From contig CAUYUJ010001429.1 of assembly GCA_963575745.1 (NCBI GenBank), positions 1 through 24,920 on the forward strand: DNA of 24,920 nt, read 5' to 3'. Shown here piece by piece: positions 8,014 to 14,901 of the stretch (its first letter is position 1; every line of letters begins with the position of its first letter). A program made the translations under genes and the position numbers. Below the pieces are notes generated by a model that did not search any database, had not been told where the DNA came from, and was given only the letters and a program-made list of their open reading frames with translations. This DNA is from Prorocentrum cordatum. Its lineage: Eukaryota > Sar > Dinophyceae > Prorocentrales > Prorocentraceae.

Positions 8014-8469
8014 TCACTTCGCGGCCTGCTCCACGCTCTTCAGGACGTTGAAGAGCTTGTCGTGGGAGTCCTGCGCGTCCTTCGTTTTGCTGATGAGCTC
8101 GTCGAGCTTGAACGACAGCGGTTGCGGATTGTGCGTCTTGATGGCCTCTTCGGCCTCCTGGGCGTACTTCTTGAGGATGGCCAGCGCCTCCTTCGCGGTC
8201 TTGGCCACGAACTTCGGAACTTCGTTGATCATGCTGTGGCTGAGGGCCGTGTCGAGCGAGGACGCGAGGGGGGAAACCTTCGCGAGCGCCTTGGCGGCGT
8301 CGCTCTGCGTCTGGCGCCTCGCCCTCTTCTCCTCCTTTTCGGCCGCGGCCTTAGCAGCCTTCTCCTTTCGCTGCTTGTCTTTATCTTCCTTCTCCGTCGC
8401 TCTCTTATCCTTCTCCCTGGCCTTCTCATGCTTCTTCTTCCTCAACTTCTCGCGCTGCTCCTCTTTTTG
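8014..8469 (-). CDS. Lys/Glu-rich coiled-coil-like protein (gene B, probably C-terminal part of C)
   Basis: The frame is open from 8469 to the stop at 8014 (about 151 codons). The first ~55 residues are Lys/Arg/Glu-rich and probably a charged coiled coil (for example EKAREKDKRATEKEDKDKQ). They are followed by a helical domain ending KDAQDSHDKLFNVLKSVEQ. There is no ATG near the N-terminus: the frame opens after TGA at 8470-8472, and the first Met lies deep inside (SHSMINEV). It is therefore probably a 3' exon or continuation of the adjacent zinc-ribbon gene. A single-base shift cannot join the two, because the stop of C (8475-8477) lies before the point where B opens. An intron or two indels are needed. 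The function is unknown. Confidence 0.6.
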   Translation of the reverse strand, partial: QKEEQREKLRKKKHEKAREKDKRATEKEDKDKQRKEKAAKAAAEKEEKRARRQTQSDAAKALAKVSPLASSLDTALSHSMINEVPKFVAKTAKEALAILKKYAQEAEEAIKTHNPQPLSFKLDELISKTKDAQDSHDKLFNVLKSVEQAAK

Positions 8470-8474
8470 TCATT

Positions 8475-9617
8475 CTACTTCTTCTTGTTGTTAATGTGCT
8501 TCTTTTTCTTGCTCTCGCTCGAGCTGGACTCCGAGTCGGAAGCCGAAGAAAAGGACGTCTCCTTTGGTGCTGGCGCAGGCGCGGCCGCAGGCTCCTCGGC
8601 GGCGGCGGTCTCGCCAGTAGCGCTGCCGCTGCCCGCGGCAGCGCTGCCCGCTGCGGCGGTGCCCTTCCCCTTCCGAGTAGCCGCCGAGAGCAGCTGCTGC
8701 CTCGCAAGCTCCTCCGTCGCAGACTCGGAAGCCCCATGGATCATGACCTGGAACGTGTCTCCGAAGATGGGGTGATCTTCCCCTGGGGCCAGGGCCTTCA
8801 TCCTTTGGATCGTCTCCTCTGGCATGCCCTGGTTGCGCCAGTACCACTCGGGCATGAAATCGCCAGCGACCTTGTTGGTCTTCTGGTGCGCCCACTTCTT
8901 CATGACTTGCTCGTGGACTGCCTTCTTGATGCTGTCCTGGCCAGTCCCGCGCGTCTGGAAGAAGGCACTCTGCTCCTCGGCCGAGAGCCCCTTGAACTCG
9001 TCGATCGGCCAGTGGCCGAACACCTCCGCGAGGGTCGTGGTTTTGCTGTTGCACGTTCCGCAACAGAACACCTGGGGGCTCTTCCTGAGGAGGCGCACGC
9101 CCTTGGCAAACGGGTCCAGGAACGTGCGGCAGAACTTGCAGGACGGCTGCTGCGGCGGGGCGACGAGCGCCTTGCCGTCCCAGCCCTGGCTCTCGAGCTG
9201 CTTCGGCGGAGCGCTCTGGAGCGGCTCATCGGCGGGCGGCCGCGCCGGCGTCGCCTCGCGAGGGGCTGGGGGAGCAGGCGCCTTGGGCACCGCGTCGGCC
9301 TCGGCATCGGCCTCGACCGCGGCCTCGGCCTCGCCCTCGCCCTCGGGCCATTCGACCACGGCCGCGGCCTCGGCCTGCTCGCGCGGGGCGTCGAGCTCGG
9401 CCCCAGCCTCGCGCTTGGCGTGCTTGTGCTTGGCGGGCTCGACGGCGTCGAGGCTGTCGGCGGCCTCGTGCGTGGCGTGCTTGCACGGGGCGTCGGGGCT
9501 GTCGGCGGGCTCGCGCCCGGCGCACTTGGCGCTGGCCTTCTTCTTGGGGTCGGGCGGAGGCGGAGGCGGAGCGTGAGGCCACCAGGCGCTCAGGCCAGTC
9601 TGCCTCGTCGTCGACAT
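8475..9617 (-). CDS. Cys4 zinc-ribbon-like element protein (gene C)
   Basis: A 380-residue protein if it starts at the ATG at 9617 (MSTTRQTGLSAWWPHAPPPP). The frame stays open a further 34 codons upstream, but that extension is hydrophobic and less protein-like. Residues 30-130 are a low-complexity Ala/Glu/Asp/Pro region with a degenerate repeat (ADSPDAPCKHATHEAADSLD). The core at about 160-230 holds C160xxC163, then C185/C186 and C189 (SCKFCRTF ... FCCGTCNSKTTTLAEVFG). This is a candidate zinc ribbon, followed by WPIDEFKGLSAEEQSAFFQ. The C-terminus is Ala/Ser-rich and ends in a Lys tract. I know similar Cys4 proteins only as uncharacterised high-copy dinoflagellate families. Nucleic-acid binding is an inference. 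The gene lies upstream of, and is probably continuous with, segment B. Confidence 0.7.
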   Translation of the reverse strand: MSTTRQTGLSAWWPHAPPPPPPDPKKKASAKCAGREPADSPDAPCKHATHEAADSLDAVEPAKHKHAKREAGAELDAPREQAEAAAVVEWPEGEGEAEAAVEADAEADAVPKAPAPPAPREATPARPPADEPLQSAPPKQLESQGWDGKALVAPPQQPSCKFCRTFLDPFAKGVRLLRKSPQVFCCGTCNSKTTTLAEVFGHWPIDEFKGLSAEEQSAFFQTRGTGQDSIKKAVHEQVMKKWAHQKTNKVAGDFMPEWYWRNQGMPEETIQRMKALAPGEDHPIFGDTFQVMIHGASESATEELARQQLLSAATRKGKGTAAAGSAAAGSGSATGETAAAEEPAAAPAPAPKETSFSSASDSESSSSESKKKKHINNKKK

Positions 9618-9734
9618 CTTCGAGTTTCGACGCGGGGGGGTCGGGCCCGAACTACTTGCCTGCTTGAGAAGACGCGGGCCGCGGCTGGCGAACATGAAAC
9701 AAAACGCAATGAAAATCAAGGGTCGTGATATACC

Positions 9735-9856
9735 AGAAACTAGCAGGAAATAGCTGCTATGTCCTGTTATTTCCTGTTAGTTCCTGGGAAATAACAAGAA
9801 ATAGCAGAAAACATCAGGAAATAACAATTATTTCCAGTTAGCTTCTGTTAGTTTCG
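9735..9856 (+). promoter_or_regulatory. Inverted decamer array upstream of gene C
   Basis: Ten-bp units of the form TTATTTCCTG/TTAGTTCCTG occur in tandem, then in inverse orientation (GGAAATAACAAGAAATAGCA, CAGGAAATAACA), then direct again (TTATTTCCAG, TTAGCTTCTG, TTAGTTTCGG). At least nine related units span about 120 bp. They sit 120-240 bp upstream of the gene C start. Dyad-arranged decamers suggest protein-binding sites, but this is inference and a decayed minisatellite is possible. Confidence 0.6.
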
Positions 9857-9989
9857 GGGCGGTCGTTTTCCAACAAAACATGCGCCAGGGAACTTTCAGC
9901 GTGAAAGTTTTTCATTTTCAAACTTCTTCCAACAAGCCTCGAACCAAAGTCTCGAGTCAAATCTTGGTCAACGCGCCGCCTTTTCAATA
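9857..9989. other. Spacer between decamer array and palindrome cluster 3
   Basis: Mixed-composition sequence without repeats or coding potential that I can support. Confidence 0.4.
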
Positions 9990-10154
9990 AGCGGTGGGTC
10001 AACCGCTGAGTATCCAAAGACAAGCGGTGGGTCAACCGCTGGAAATCCAAAGACAAGCGGCAGGCCGACCGCTGGATGAAAGCGGCGGGGCAACCGCTGG
10101 AAGAAATTAGCGGTGGGCCAACCGCTGGGAGAAATGAGCGGTGGGCCAACCGCT
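9990..10154 (+). repeat. 18-bp palindrome cluster 3 (6 copies)
   Basis: Copies lie at 9990-10007, 10023-10040, 10056-10073, 10081-10098, 10109-10126 and 10137-10154. Loops are GGGTCA (twice), AGGCCG, GGGGCA and GGGCCA (twice). Two copies have AGCGGC in the left arm while the right arm stays ACCGCT. The first three starts are 33 bp apart, sharing a TATCCAAAGACA/AATCCAAAGACA linker. The cluster begins 68 bp past the stop of gene D. Confidence 0.92.
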
Positions 10155-10221
10155 GCAATAGAGGAGAAGCAGATCGCGCGCTCTTGTCGCCCAGCAAGCG
10201 GCCCGCGCCCTGGAAGCGAGG

Positions 10222-10849
10222 TCAGAGCGCCCCGCGGCGGCTGCTAGCGGCGCGGTGCTGCTGCGTCAGGAAGAGCATGATGTCGTTCGCCGCGTTCTCG
10301 AACGCCTCGGCCTGCTCGTTGAACGAGCCCGCAGCAGCCTCGCTCAGGCGCGCCGCGTTCCTCGCGTTGCGGCCGCACCTCGCAGCGTTGTCCACGAAGT
10401 CGCTGAAGACCTCCAGCGCGGTGCGCTGGTGCTGGGGCACAAGCACGATCGCGCCGCTTCCGCTTGACCCGCCGCGCCTGACGCGTGGAGGAGAAACGGG
10501 CCTGTGGACCCGTCTGCATCATCCTCTGCGCATCCGCGCGCACTTCCTGCAACGAGGAATCGGCGCTGTCGGCGGTCCTCCTCTTCTTCTTCTGCCTCCA
10601 GTGGCGCTCGTGCACCTCGCAGCTCTCCACGAGGGCGGCGAAGTAGTCCTTCGCCTCGTCCTCGGCCATGTCCTTGCGGTTCTCCGCGTGGACACCCGAG
10701 CGGAGCAAGTGGTCGACGACTTTCTGCTTGGCCTCCTCAGGAGTGTTGCCCCATGGCTTCCAATTCTTGAAGTTGGCCTCGTTGCATTCGGATGCGCATG
10801 GGCACGCGTCGATCTCATAGTAGGCCCAGGTCTCGTCATCGACATCCAT
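10222..10849 (-). CDS. Uncharacterised element protein (gene D) with one frame change
   Basis: ATG at 10849 starts MDVDDETWAYYEIDACPCAS. Residues 16-36 (CPCASECNEANFKNWKPWGN) and the following helical part (EEAKQKVVDHLLRSGVH) resemble a Cys/Trp-containing N-terminal domain of repeated dinoflagellate proteins that I cannot name further. From about residue 114 (near 10505) this frame turns into Arg-rich nonsense. The neighbouring frame then becomes protein-like through SPPRVRRGGSSGSGAIVLVP and TALEVFSDFVDNAARCGR to a stop at 10222. One inserted or deleted base at about 10480-10510 would give a protein of about 207 residues. Without it the product is truncated. Palindrome clusters flank the gene on both sides. 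Confidence 0.55.
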
Positions 10850-10924
10850 GGCGGGCAGACTGGCTTCAGGTTTGGAAGCGAAAGGCGAACGCTCGGCTTG
10901 GGGTGTGAATGCCTGCGGGCAGAT

Positions 10925-11048
10925 TGAGTTATCCTCCTCCTTCTCCTCCTCCTCCCCCTCCTTCTCCTCCTCCTCCTCCTCCTCCTCCTCCTCCTCCTCC
11001 TCCTCCTCCTCCCCCTCCTCCTCCTCACTCTCCTCCTCCTCCTCCCAT
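10925..11048 (+). repeat. TCC microsatellite upstream of gene D
   Basis: An almost pure (TCC)n run with CCC and CTC interruptions, which is GGA on the coding (minus) strand, 75-200 bp upstream of the gene D start. The poly-Arg or poly-Ser frames through it are artefacts. A matching tract precedes gene F. Confidence 0.9.
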
Positions 11049-11085
11049 TAATTCCATCCCCTGTCCACCTGCGCAAGCGGAATCA

Positions 11086-11205
11086 AGCGGTGGGCTGACC
11101 GCTGCGCCGAAGGAGAAGCGGTGGGCTCACCGCTGCATCAAGCGGTGGGCTGACCGCTGCATCGAATGGGCAACCCGCTGAAGGGCAAGCGGCGGGCAAA
11201 CCGCT
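11086..11205 (+). repeat. 18-bp palindrome cluster 4 (4 copies plus 1 degenerate)
   Basis: Copies lie at 11086-11103, 11117-11134, 11141-11158 and 11188-11205. Loops are GGGCTG, GGGCTC, GGGCTG and GGGCAA; the last has an AGCGGC left arm. A decayed copy at 11162-11179 keeps the right arm as CCCGCT, with loop GGGCAA. The cluster lies about 240 bp upstream of gene D and about 215 bp past the stop of gene E. Confidence 0.9.
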
Positions 11206-11248
11206 GACGCTGCAGGGTGGGGCGAGGGAAAGAACCGCCACGAAACCT

Positions 11249-11280
11249 CAATTGTCCAAAACGGCTCTTCGGGACAATTG
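11249..11280 (-). terminator. Hairpin downstream of gene E
   Basis: CAATTGTCC (11249-11257) and GGACAATTG (11272-11280) are perfect inverted arms around a 14-nt loop, about 145 bp past the gene E stop. It could be a 3' processing or termination structure, or simply a foldback; it carries no U-tract. The functional label is tentative. Confidence 0.35.
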
Positions 11281-11421
11281 CAATTGAAGAAGGGTCAGGA
11301 TGGTGAAGCGCTTATTCTGCCGCGCTCCGACTTATTTTTACAATGACTGTGGCAGCGCAGCCCCACGCTGCGATCCGATTGGTCAGCGACCTCGGAGAGC
11401 GCGACCCGAAGCCGAGGCGGC

Positions 11422-12099
11422 TCAGGCCTTGTGTTTGCCCTTGCCTTTGGAGCCTGAGCTCTGGTCGCCCTTCTTGCCCCCGCTGGTCTTGCCGTCGCCC
11501 CTGCCCTCGCAGAACGCGGCCTCGCCGTCGCCCTTGCCCTTCGAGAGGTGCAAGTGCCCAGCGGAGCGCGTGCCGCCTGGCGTGGGCCTGAGCCGCCCCT
11601 GCCTCGCGAGCTCGCGGTAGACCTCCTTGTTGTTGCCCCCCCGCTTCGCGTACCGCACTTGTCCACCGTTCAGGCCAAGACGCAAGGGTTGGCCCCTCCA
11701 CGCCGAGATCCCCCAGCCAGGGTCTGGCCCGCGCTCCTGCCAAGGCGCGTTGCCCGCCCTCGCAAGGCGCTCCTCTGCGCGCAGGTTCTCCAATTCTTCG
11801 GGCGTCAAGTTGTATGATCTGCCGATCGTCGAGGGCCTGACCGCCCATGGGCTCGGCTCTTCAGGCGCCGCCTGGCGAGCGGCAAGCAACTGGCGGACGT
11901 CGCCGTCGGACTCGTCGGACTGGTCAGCCATGCGAGCCGAGGAACCGCCTGCTGCATCCCTGTCTGGAGCTGGCTGCCGCAGCGCCTCCATGATCTCGTC
12001 AAGCGTACTGGCTGGCTGCTGGCTCGGGCTGCTACCAGACCTCTGGGCGGCGTCGAGCTCCTCGAGGAGCTCCTCGAAGCTGAGCGCGGGCGTCGCCAT
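11422..12099 (-). CDS. Uncharacterised element protein with WRGQ core and Gly/Lys tail (gene E)
   Basis: A single intact frame of 225 residues from ATG at 12099 (MATPALSFEELLEELDAAQR). The N-terminus has two short acidic helices (LEELDAAQ, TLDEIMEALRQ), then an acidic Ser/Asp stretch (MADQSDESDGD, 57-67). The central block 127-155 (PGWGISAWRGQPLRLGLNGG, then RYAKRGG) is Trp/Arg/Gly-rich. The last ~45 residues are Gly/Lys/Ser-rich and basic (SKGKGDGE ... GSKGKGKHKA), typical of nucleic-acid-binding tails. I do not recognise a named family; similar WRGQ proteins are high-copy and uncharacterised in dinoflagellates as far as I know. It lies between palindrome clusters 4 and 5. Confidence 0.7.
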   Translation of the reverse strand: MATPALSFEELLEELDAAQRSGSSPSQQPASTLDEIMEALRQPAPDRDAAGGSSARMADQSDESDGDVRQLLAARQAAPEEPSPWAVRPSTIGRSYNLTPEELENLRAEERLARAGNAPWQERGPDPGWGISAWRGQPLRLGLNGGQVRYAKRGGNNKEVYRELARQGRLRPTPGGTRSAGHLHLSKGKGDGEAAFCEGRGDGKTSGGKKGDQSSGSKGKGKHKA

Positions 12100-12129
12100 G
12101 GCAGGCGCAAGCCCAGGGGGGCGCGTCCG

Positions 12130-12340
12130 ACCACCTGGCCCTCTTGGGCCGCAAAGGCTGCAGACAGCATCGCTTGCTCTCCTCCCCCTTCTGCTGCAGC
12201 CCCTCCACCCGCTACTCCCCCTGCTTGCCCTCCCCCGCTCCTCCCCCAGCTCACCCTCCTCCTCCTCCTCCTTCTGCTGCTGCGCCTCCTCCTCCTGGTC
12301 CTTCTGCTGCTCCTGCTCCTCCTTCTGCCACTTGTGGGTC
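12130..12340. other. Pyrimidine-rich upstream region of gene E
   Basis: A CT-rich stretch (CCTCCTGCTCC-type words) just upstream of the gene E start, like the TCC tracts upstream of genes D and F but less regular. I see no discrete promoter element. Confidence 0.5.
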
Positions 12341-12366
12341 GCGGGTCCCGAATTTCGCGTTTAAAA

Positions 12367-12487
12367 CGCGGTTGGGAGACCGCTGGGGAAAGCGGTTGGA
12401 AGACCGCTGCCATGGGGAAAGCGGTTGGAAGACCGCTGATTGCCATGGCAGTTGCTAGCTGCATGGGGTAGCGGTGGCCCTACCGCT
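12367..12487 (+). repeat. 18-bp palindrome cluster 5 (4 copies)
   Basis: Copies lie at 12367-12384 (left arm CGCGGT), 12391-12408, 12420-12437 and 12470-12487. Loops are TGGGAG, TGGAAG, TGGAAG and GGCCCT. A GCCATGG word accompanies two of the spacers. The cluster lies about 270 bp upstream of gene E and about 290 bp past the stop of gene F. Confidence 0.9.
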
Positions 12488-12779
12488 GGGAGTATCAGAG
12501 GGAGAGCAACGGAAACTATAGGAGGGGCAAGGCGTTTTGTTCTGGATGACCCCTCCTGCGCGCATCCCGCGCTGGCCTGACCGACAGGCTAGCGTGCGAC
12601 CTGGGGCATCTCAGGCCTGGAACTTCGGCGAGATGGGCGCCTTGAACTTCTTGCACTGCTCGCGGCGCCAGGCCCGCAAGGGGCCACGCGTGCAATGCGC
12701 GAGCGCATGCGTGGCACTCGTGCTGGGTTGGGGGGGGGGGCTGTGAGCGTGAGTGCCGCGCACTCGCGTGCTACATTTT
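12488..12779. other. 3' flank of gene F, no gene
   Basis: GC-rich spacer with a poly-G run near 12729-12740. A plus-strand frame here (12537-12746) has no motif and opposes the gene direction. Confidence 0.4.
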
Positions 12780-14072
12780 TTAATTTTCCGAAGTGGCCTT
12801 GACTTGGCTCTCGACCGCGTTCTTGCTCTTCCCCTTGTAGCAGAACGCGGCGCTCTTGGTCTCGCCGCAGCGGCCCAGGAACTGCTGACGGCTCTTCTCG
12901 TGAGAGTAGGACACTGTGGCCGTGGCCTTGTAGCCCTTGGCGGTGTCTTTCGCTGCCGTCATGGGCTTGGCCTCGGCCTTCCCCTTGCCCTTGGCCGCGG
13001 GAGGGCCCCCTGCCTTGCGCTTCGCGCCCGACTTCGCCAGGAGGGCTTTCGTGGCCTCATCCACTGTGAACTGTTTCTTCGGCTCCGCGGGCTGCTCCCG
13101 GCCCGCCTCGTTCTGGTCGACCTCCTCGGCCGCGTCTTCTGACGCCTTGTCTGTGATCGCCAAGGGCGGGGCGGGTGACACGTGAGGTCTGCTCCTCGGC
13201 GTCTGCGCGAGCATCCGCAAGCCGATGTCGCTTTTCGGCTGGCCCTGCTGGATCACGCTCTTGAGCGCCTCGCCCAACATGCTGACGACCTGCCCCATCT
13301 CAGTCATTGGGGTCGCGGACATCACCGAGGGATTCTTCTTTGAGGAACCGTGTAAGCGCATCTTGGTGACTGTCACCAGCTCCCGGAAGACGCGCACTGG
13401 CAAGGGGAACTTCATCTCCCCGAGGCCGTCTGGGCACGCAGCCTTGAAGAGTTCGGGGTGCTGCGCCTTCAGGGCCTCAGGGCTGCTTGGCAACTTCTCC
13501 ACCCAGACTGGCGGGCTCGGCAGGTCGGCGGCGAAGCGCTTGTACGCAGCCTTGATAGGCTTGATGCTACTAGTGCGCGTGGCTGGCGCCATCCTCAAGG
13601 CTTCATCCAAGCCCTCCGTCACACAGAGGGTGACGAGCCCCAACGCGTGCATGGTCCCCTCGGAGAATTTCTGGCGCAGGCCGAGCTTGCCATACAAGGC
13701 GAACACTTCGTCGGTATTCGCTGTCCTGGCCAGCTGGTCCCACACCGCCTTCGGCACGAAAAAGACGGCAGATTCGAAATCCTGCTGTCCTCCCTTGCTT
13801 GGCATCTCGGGGACTGCGGGCGCTGCGGCCGCGAGCTCAGCGACCGCGTCCAAAAGATCGGACTGGTCTGTCGCATGGAAGCCTGCTGCGCGGATCGTCT
13901 CTGCGAGCGCCTGTATATGGTCCCGATCGGCGTGCCCAGGGGACTGGATCAAACTCGTCAAGTGGGCAGCCTCCGCTCTCGAGACCTGGCCGAAGGCTTT
14001 CGTGCCCCGCAACGACGCCAGCAAGCTCATGCTGGCGCGCGCGCGGAGGACCATCTGCGAGGGCGCCGCCAT
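12780..14072 (-). CDS. Uncharacterised 430-residue element protein with basic C-terminal tail (gene F)
   Basis: The longest uninterrupted frame with balanced composition in the window, from ATG at 14072 (MAAPSQMVLRARASMSLLAS). Residues 1-90 are helical. The middle (about 95-250) is globular-looking (ESAVFFVPKAVWDQLA, DEVFALYGKLGLRQKFSEGT, PVWVEKLPSSPEAL, EMKFPLPVRVFRELV). About 290-378 is low-complexity and Ala/Pro/Lys-rich. The final 52 residues (VSYSHEKSRQQFLGRCG, then AAFCYKGKSKNAVES) form a short basic beta-type module. It faintly recalls AP2-like DNA-binding modules seen in alveolates, but the match is too weak to name. It is the first gene of the minus-strand series, with palindrome clusters on both sides. 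The function is unknown. Confidence 0.75.
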   Translation of the reverse strand: MAAPSQMVLRARASMSLLASLRGTKAFGQVSRAEAAHLTSLIQSPGHADRDHIQALAETIRAAGFHATDQSDLLDAVAELAAAAPAVPEMPSKGGQQDFESAVFFVPKAVWDQLARTANTDEVFALYGKLGLRQKFSEGTMHALGLVTLCVTEGLDEALRMAPATRTSSIKPIKAAYKRFAADLPSPPVWVEKLPSSPEALKAQHPELFKAACPDGLGEMKFPLPVRVFRELVTVTKMRLHGSSKKNPSVMSATPMTEMGQVVSMLGEALKSVIQQGQPKSDIGLRMLAQTPRSRPHVSPAPPLAITDKASEDAAEEVDQNEAGREQPAEPKKQFTVDEATKALLAKSGAKRKAGGPPAAKGKGKAEAKPMTAAKDTAKGYKATATVSYSHEKSRQQFLGRCGETKSAAFCYKGKSKNAVESQVKATSEN

Positions 14073-14154
14073 GCCTGCGCGAAAACTGCCCCCGCAGCTC
14101 TGCGCAGCTCTGCACGCCTTGAGCCATGCGTAGCAGTTCCGAGAACAGGTGAGA

Positions 14155-14240
14155 ACCTCCTCCTCCTACTCCTCCTCCTCCTCCTACTCCTCCTCCCCCT
14201 CCTCCTCCTACTCCTCCTCCTCCTCCTCCTCCTCCTCCTG
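14155..14240 (+). repeat. TCC microsatellite upstream of gene F
   Basis: (TCC)n with TAC interruptions, about 85-170 bp upstream of the gene F start. It corresponds to the tract upstream of gene D. Confidence 0.9.
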
Positions 14241-14263
14241 CGTTGTGTTTGCTGCGCAAACGC

Positions 14264-14449
14264 AGCGGTAGGGAAACCGCTACTTCGGCACAGCGGTAGG
14301 TCAACCGCTACTTCGGCAAAGCGGTAGGTAAACCGCTACTTCGGCAAAGCGGTAGGGAAACCGCTACTTCGGCAAAGCGGTAGGGAAACCGCTACTTCGG
14401 CAAACCGGTAGGTCAACCGCTACTTCGGCAAAGCGGTGGGTCAACCGCT
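14264..14449 (+). repeat. 18-bp palindrome cluster 6: strict 28-bp array (7 copies)
   Basis: Copies start at 14264, 14292, 14320, 14348, 14376, 14404 and 14432, exactly 28 bp apart. The 18-bp palindromes are separated by a constant 10-bp linker, ACTTCGGCAA (first linker ends CA). Loops are AGGGAA, AGGTCA, AGGTAA, AGGGAA, AGGGAA, AGGTCA and GGGTCA. The sixth copy has ACCGGT in its left arm. The linker is the same throughout, so this is not a CRISPR array. Confidence 0.95.
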
Positions 14450-14524
14450 ACACAGAAGGGCAGATGACCGCTTGCGCTGGTCGAAATGGTCGGGTGACCG
14501 CTTGCAGTGGTTGACCGCTGCGCA
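14450..14524 (+). repeat. Degenerate right half-sites after cluster 6
   Basis: TGACCGCT occurs at about 14465, 14495 and 14513 without an intact left arm, spaced about 30 and 18 bp. These look like decayed palindrome units at the edge of the array. Confidence 0.55.
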
Positions 14525-14600
14525 AGCCCTGCGCGGGGGAGGCGGAAAAGGGTGAGGAGGCGGAGGAGGCTGGCGGGGAGAGGGGGAGGGGGGGGGGGGC
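14525..14600 (+). repeat. G-rich polypurine tract
   Basis: GGGGAGGCGGAAAAGGGTGA-type sequence ending in a long G run (about 14587-14599). It separates the last palindromes from the right AT-rich block. Confidence 0.7.
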
Positions 14601-14604
14601 GAAA

Positions 14605-14898
14605 ACTGCTCAACAAAAACACTATTTAACTTATTAGCGGCCTCTATTTGCATCCATTTAGCTATCTATTGGCATAGCTAGTTGGCTTATTTTGTATGTT
14701 ATAAATATCTAGATTTGCTTAGTGCATTTGCGCCGAAATAATATAGCGATACATCTAAAGTGTATATGGGTTGCCAATTCTACTATAAGCTGTATTGCGA
14801 CACTCTAACACGTATAAGTGTTATGTACTTTGGCCGCCGCAATAGAGGTTCATCGGCCTTATAGACAGGCTATAAGCGTGCTATAGGAAGTCTATTGG
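14605..14898. other. AT-rich subterminal block, right end
   Basis: About 290 bp of AT-rich sequence with recurrent CTATA/TATAG words (CTATAAGC, GGCTATAAGCGTGCTATAGG). Its inner edge at 14621-14651 is the inverse of the left block's inner edge (4965-4993). It ends next to the right terminal repeat. No coding frame is supported. Confidence 0.55.
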
Positions 14899-14901
14899 GA
14901 C

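Noticed and set aside
8496-9728. 410-codon plus-strand frame opposite gene C
   Set aside because: Leu/Gly/Arg-rich antisense shadow of a GC-rich gene. The minus-strand protein has Cys4 and other ordered motifs, and it fits the direction of the neighbouring genes.
10519-11076. 185-codon Arg-rich minus-strand frame upstream of gene D
   Set aside because: Its N-terminal half is a translation of the GGA tract, and the rest is an out-of-frame reading of gene D.
14264-14449. CRISPR-like array
   Set aside because: The 28-bp period has an identical 10-bp linker, and the palindrome itself is the variable part. There are no unique spacers, no cas genes, and the context is eukaryotic.
14600-14624. Resemblance of minus-strand SVFVEQFSP to VFVEQLSP near the C-terminus of the transposase-like gene
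   Set aside because: About 20 of 23 bases match, but similarity does not extend either side. A match of that length is plausible by chance in 25 kb.
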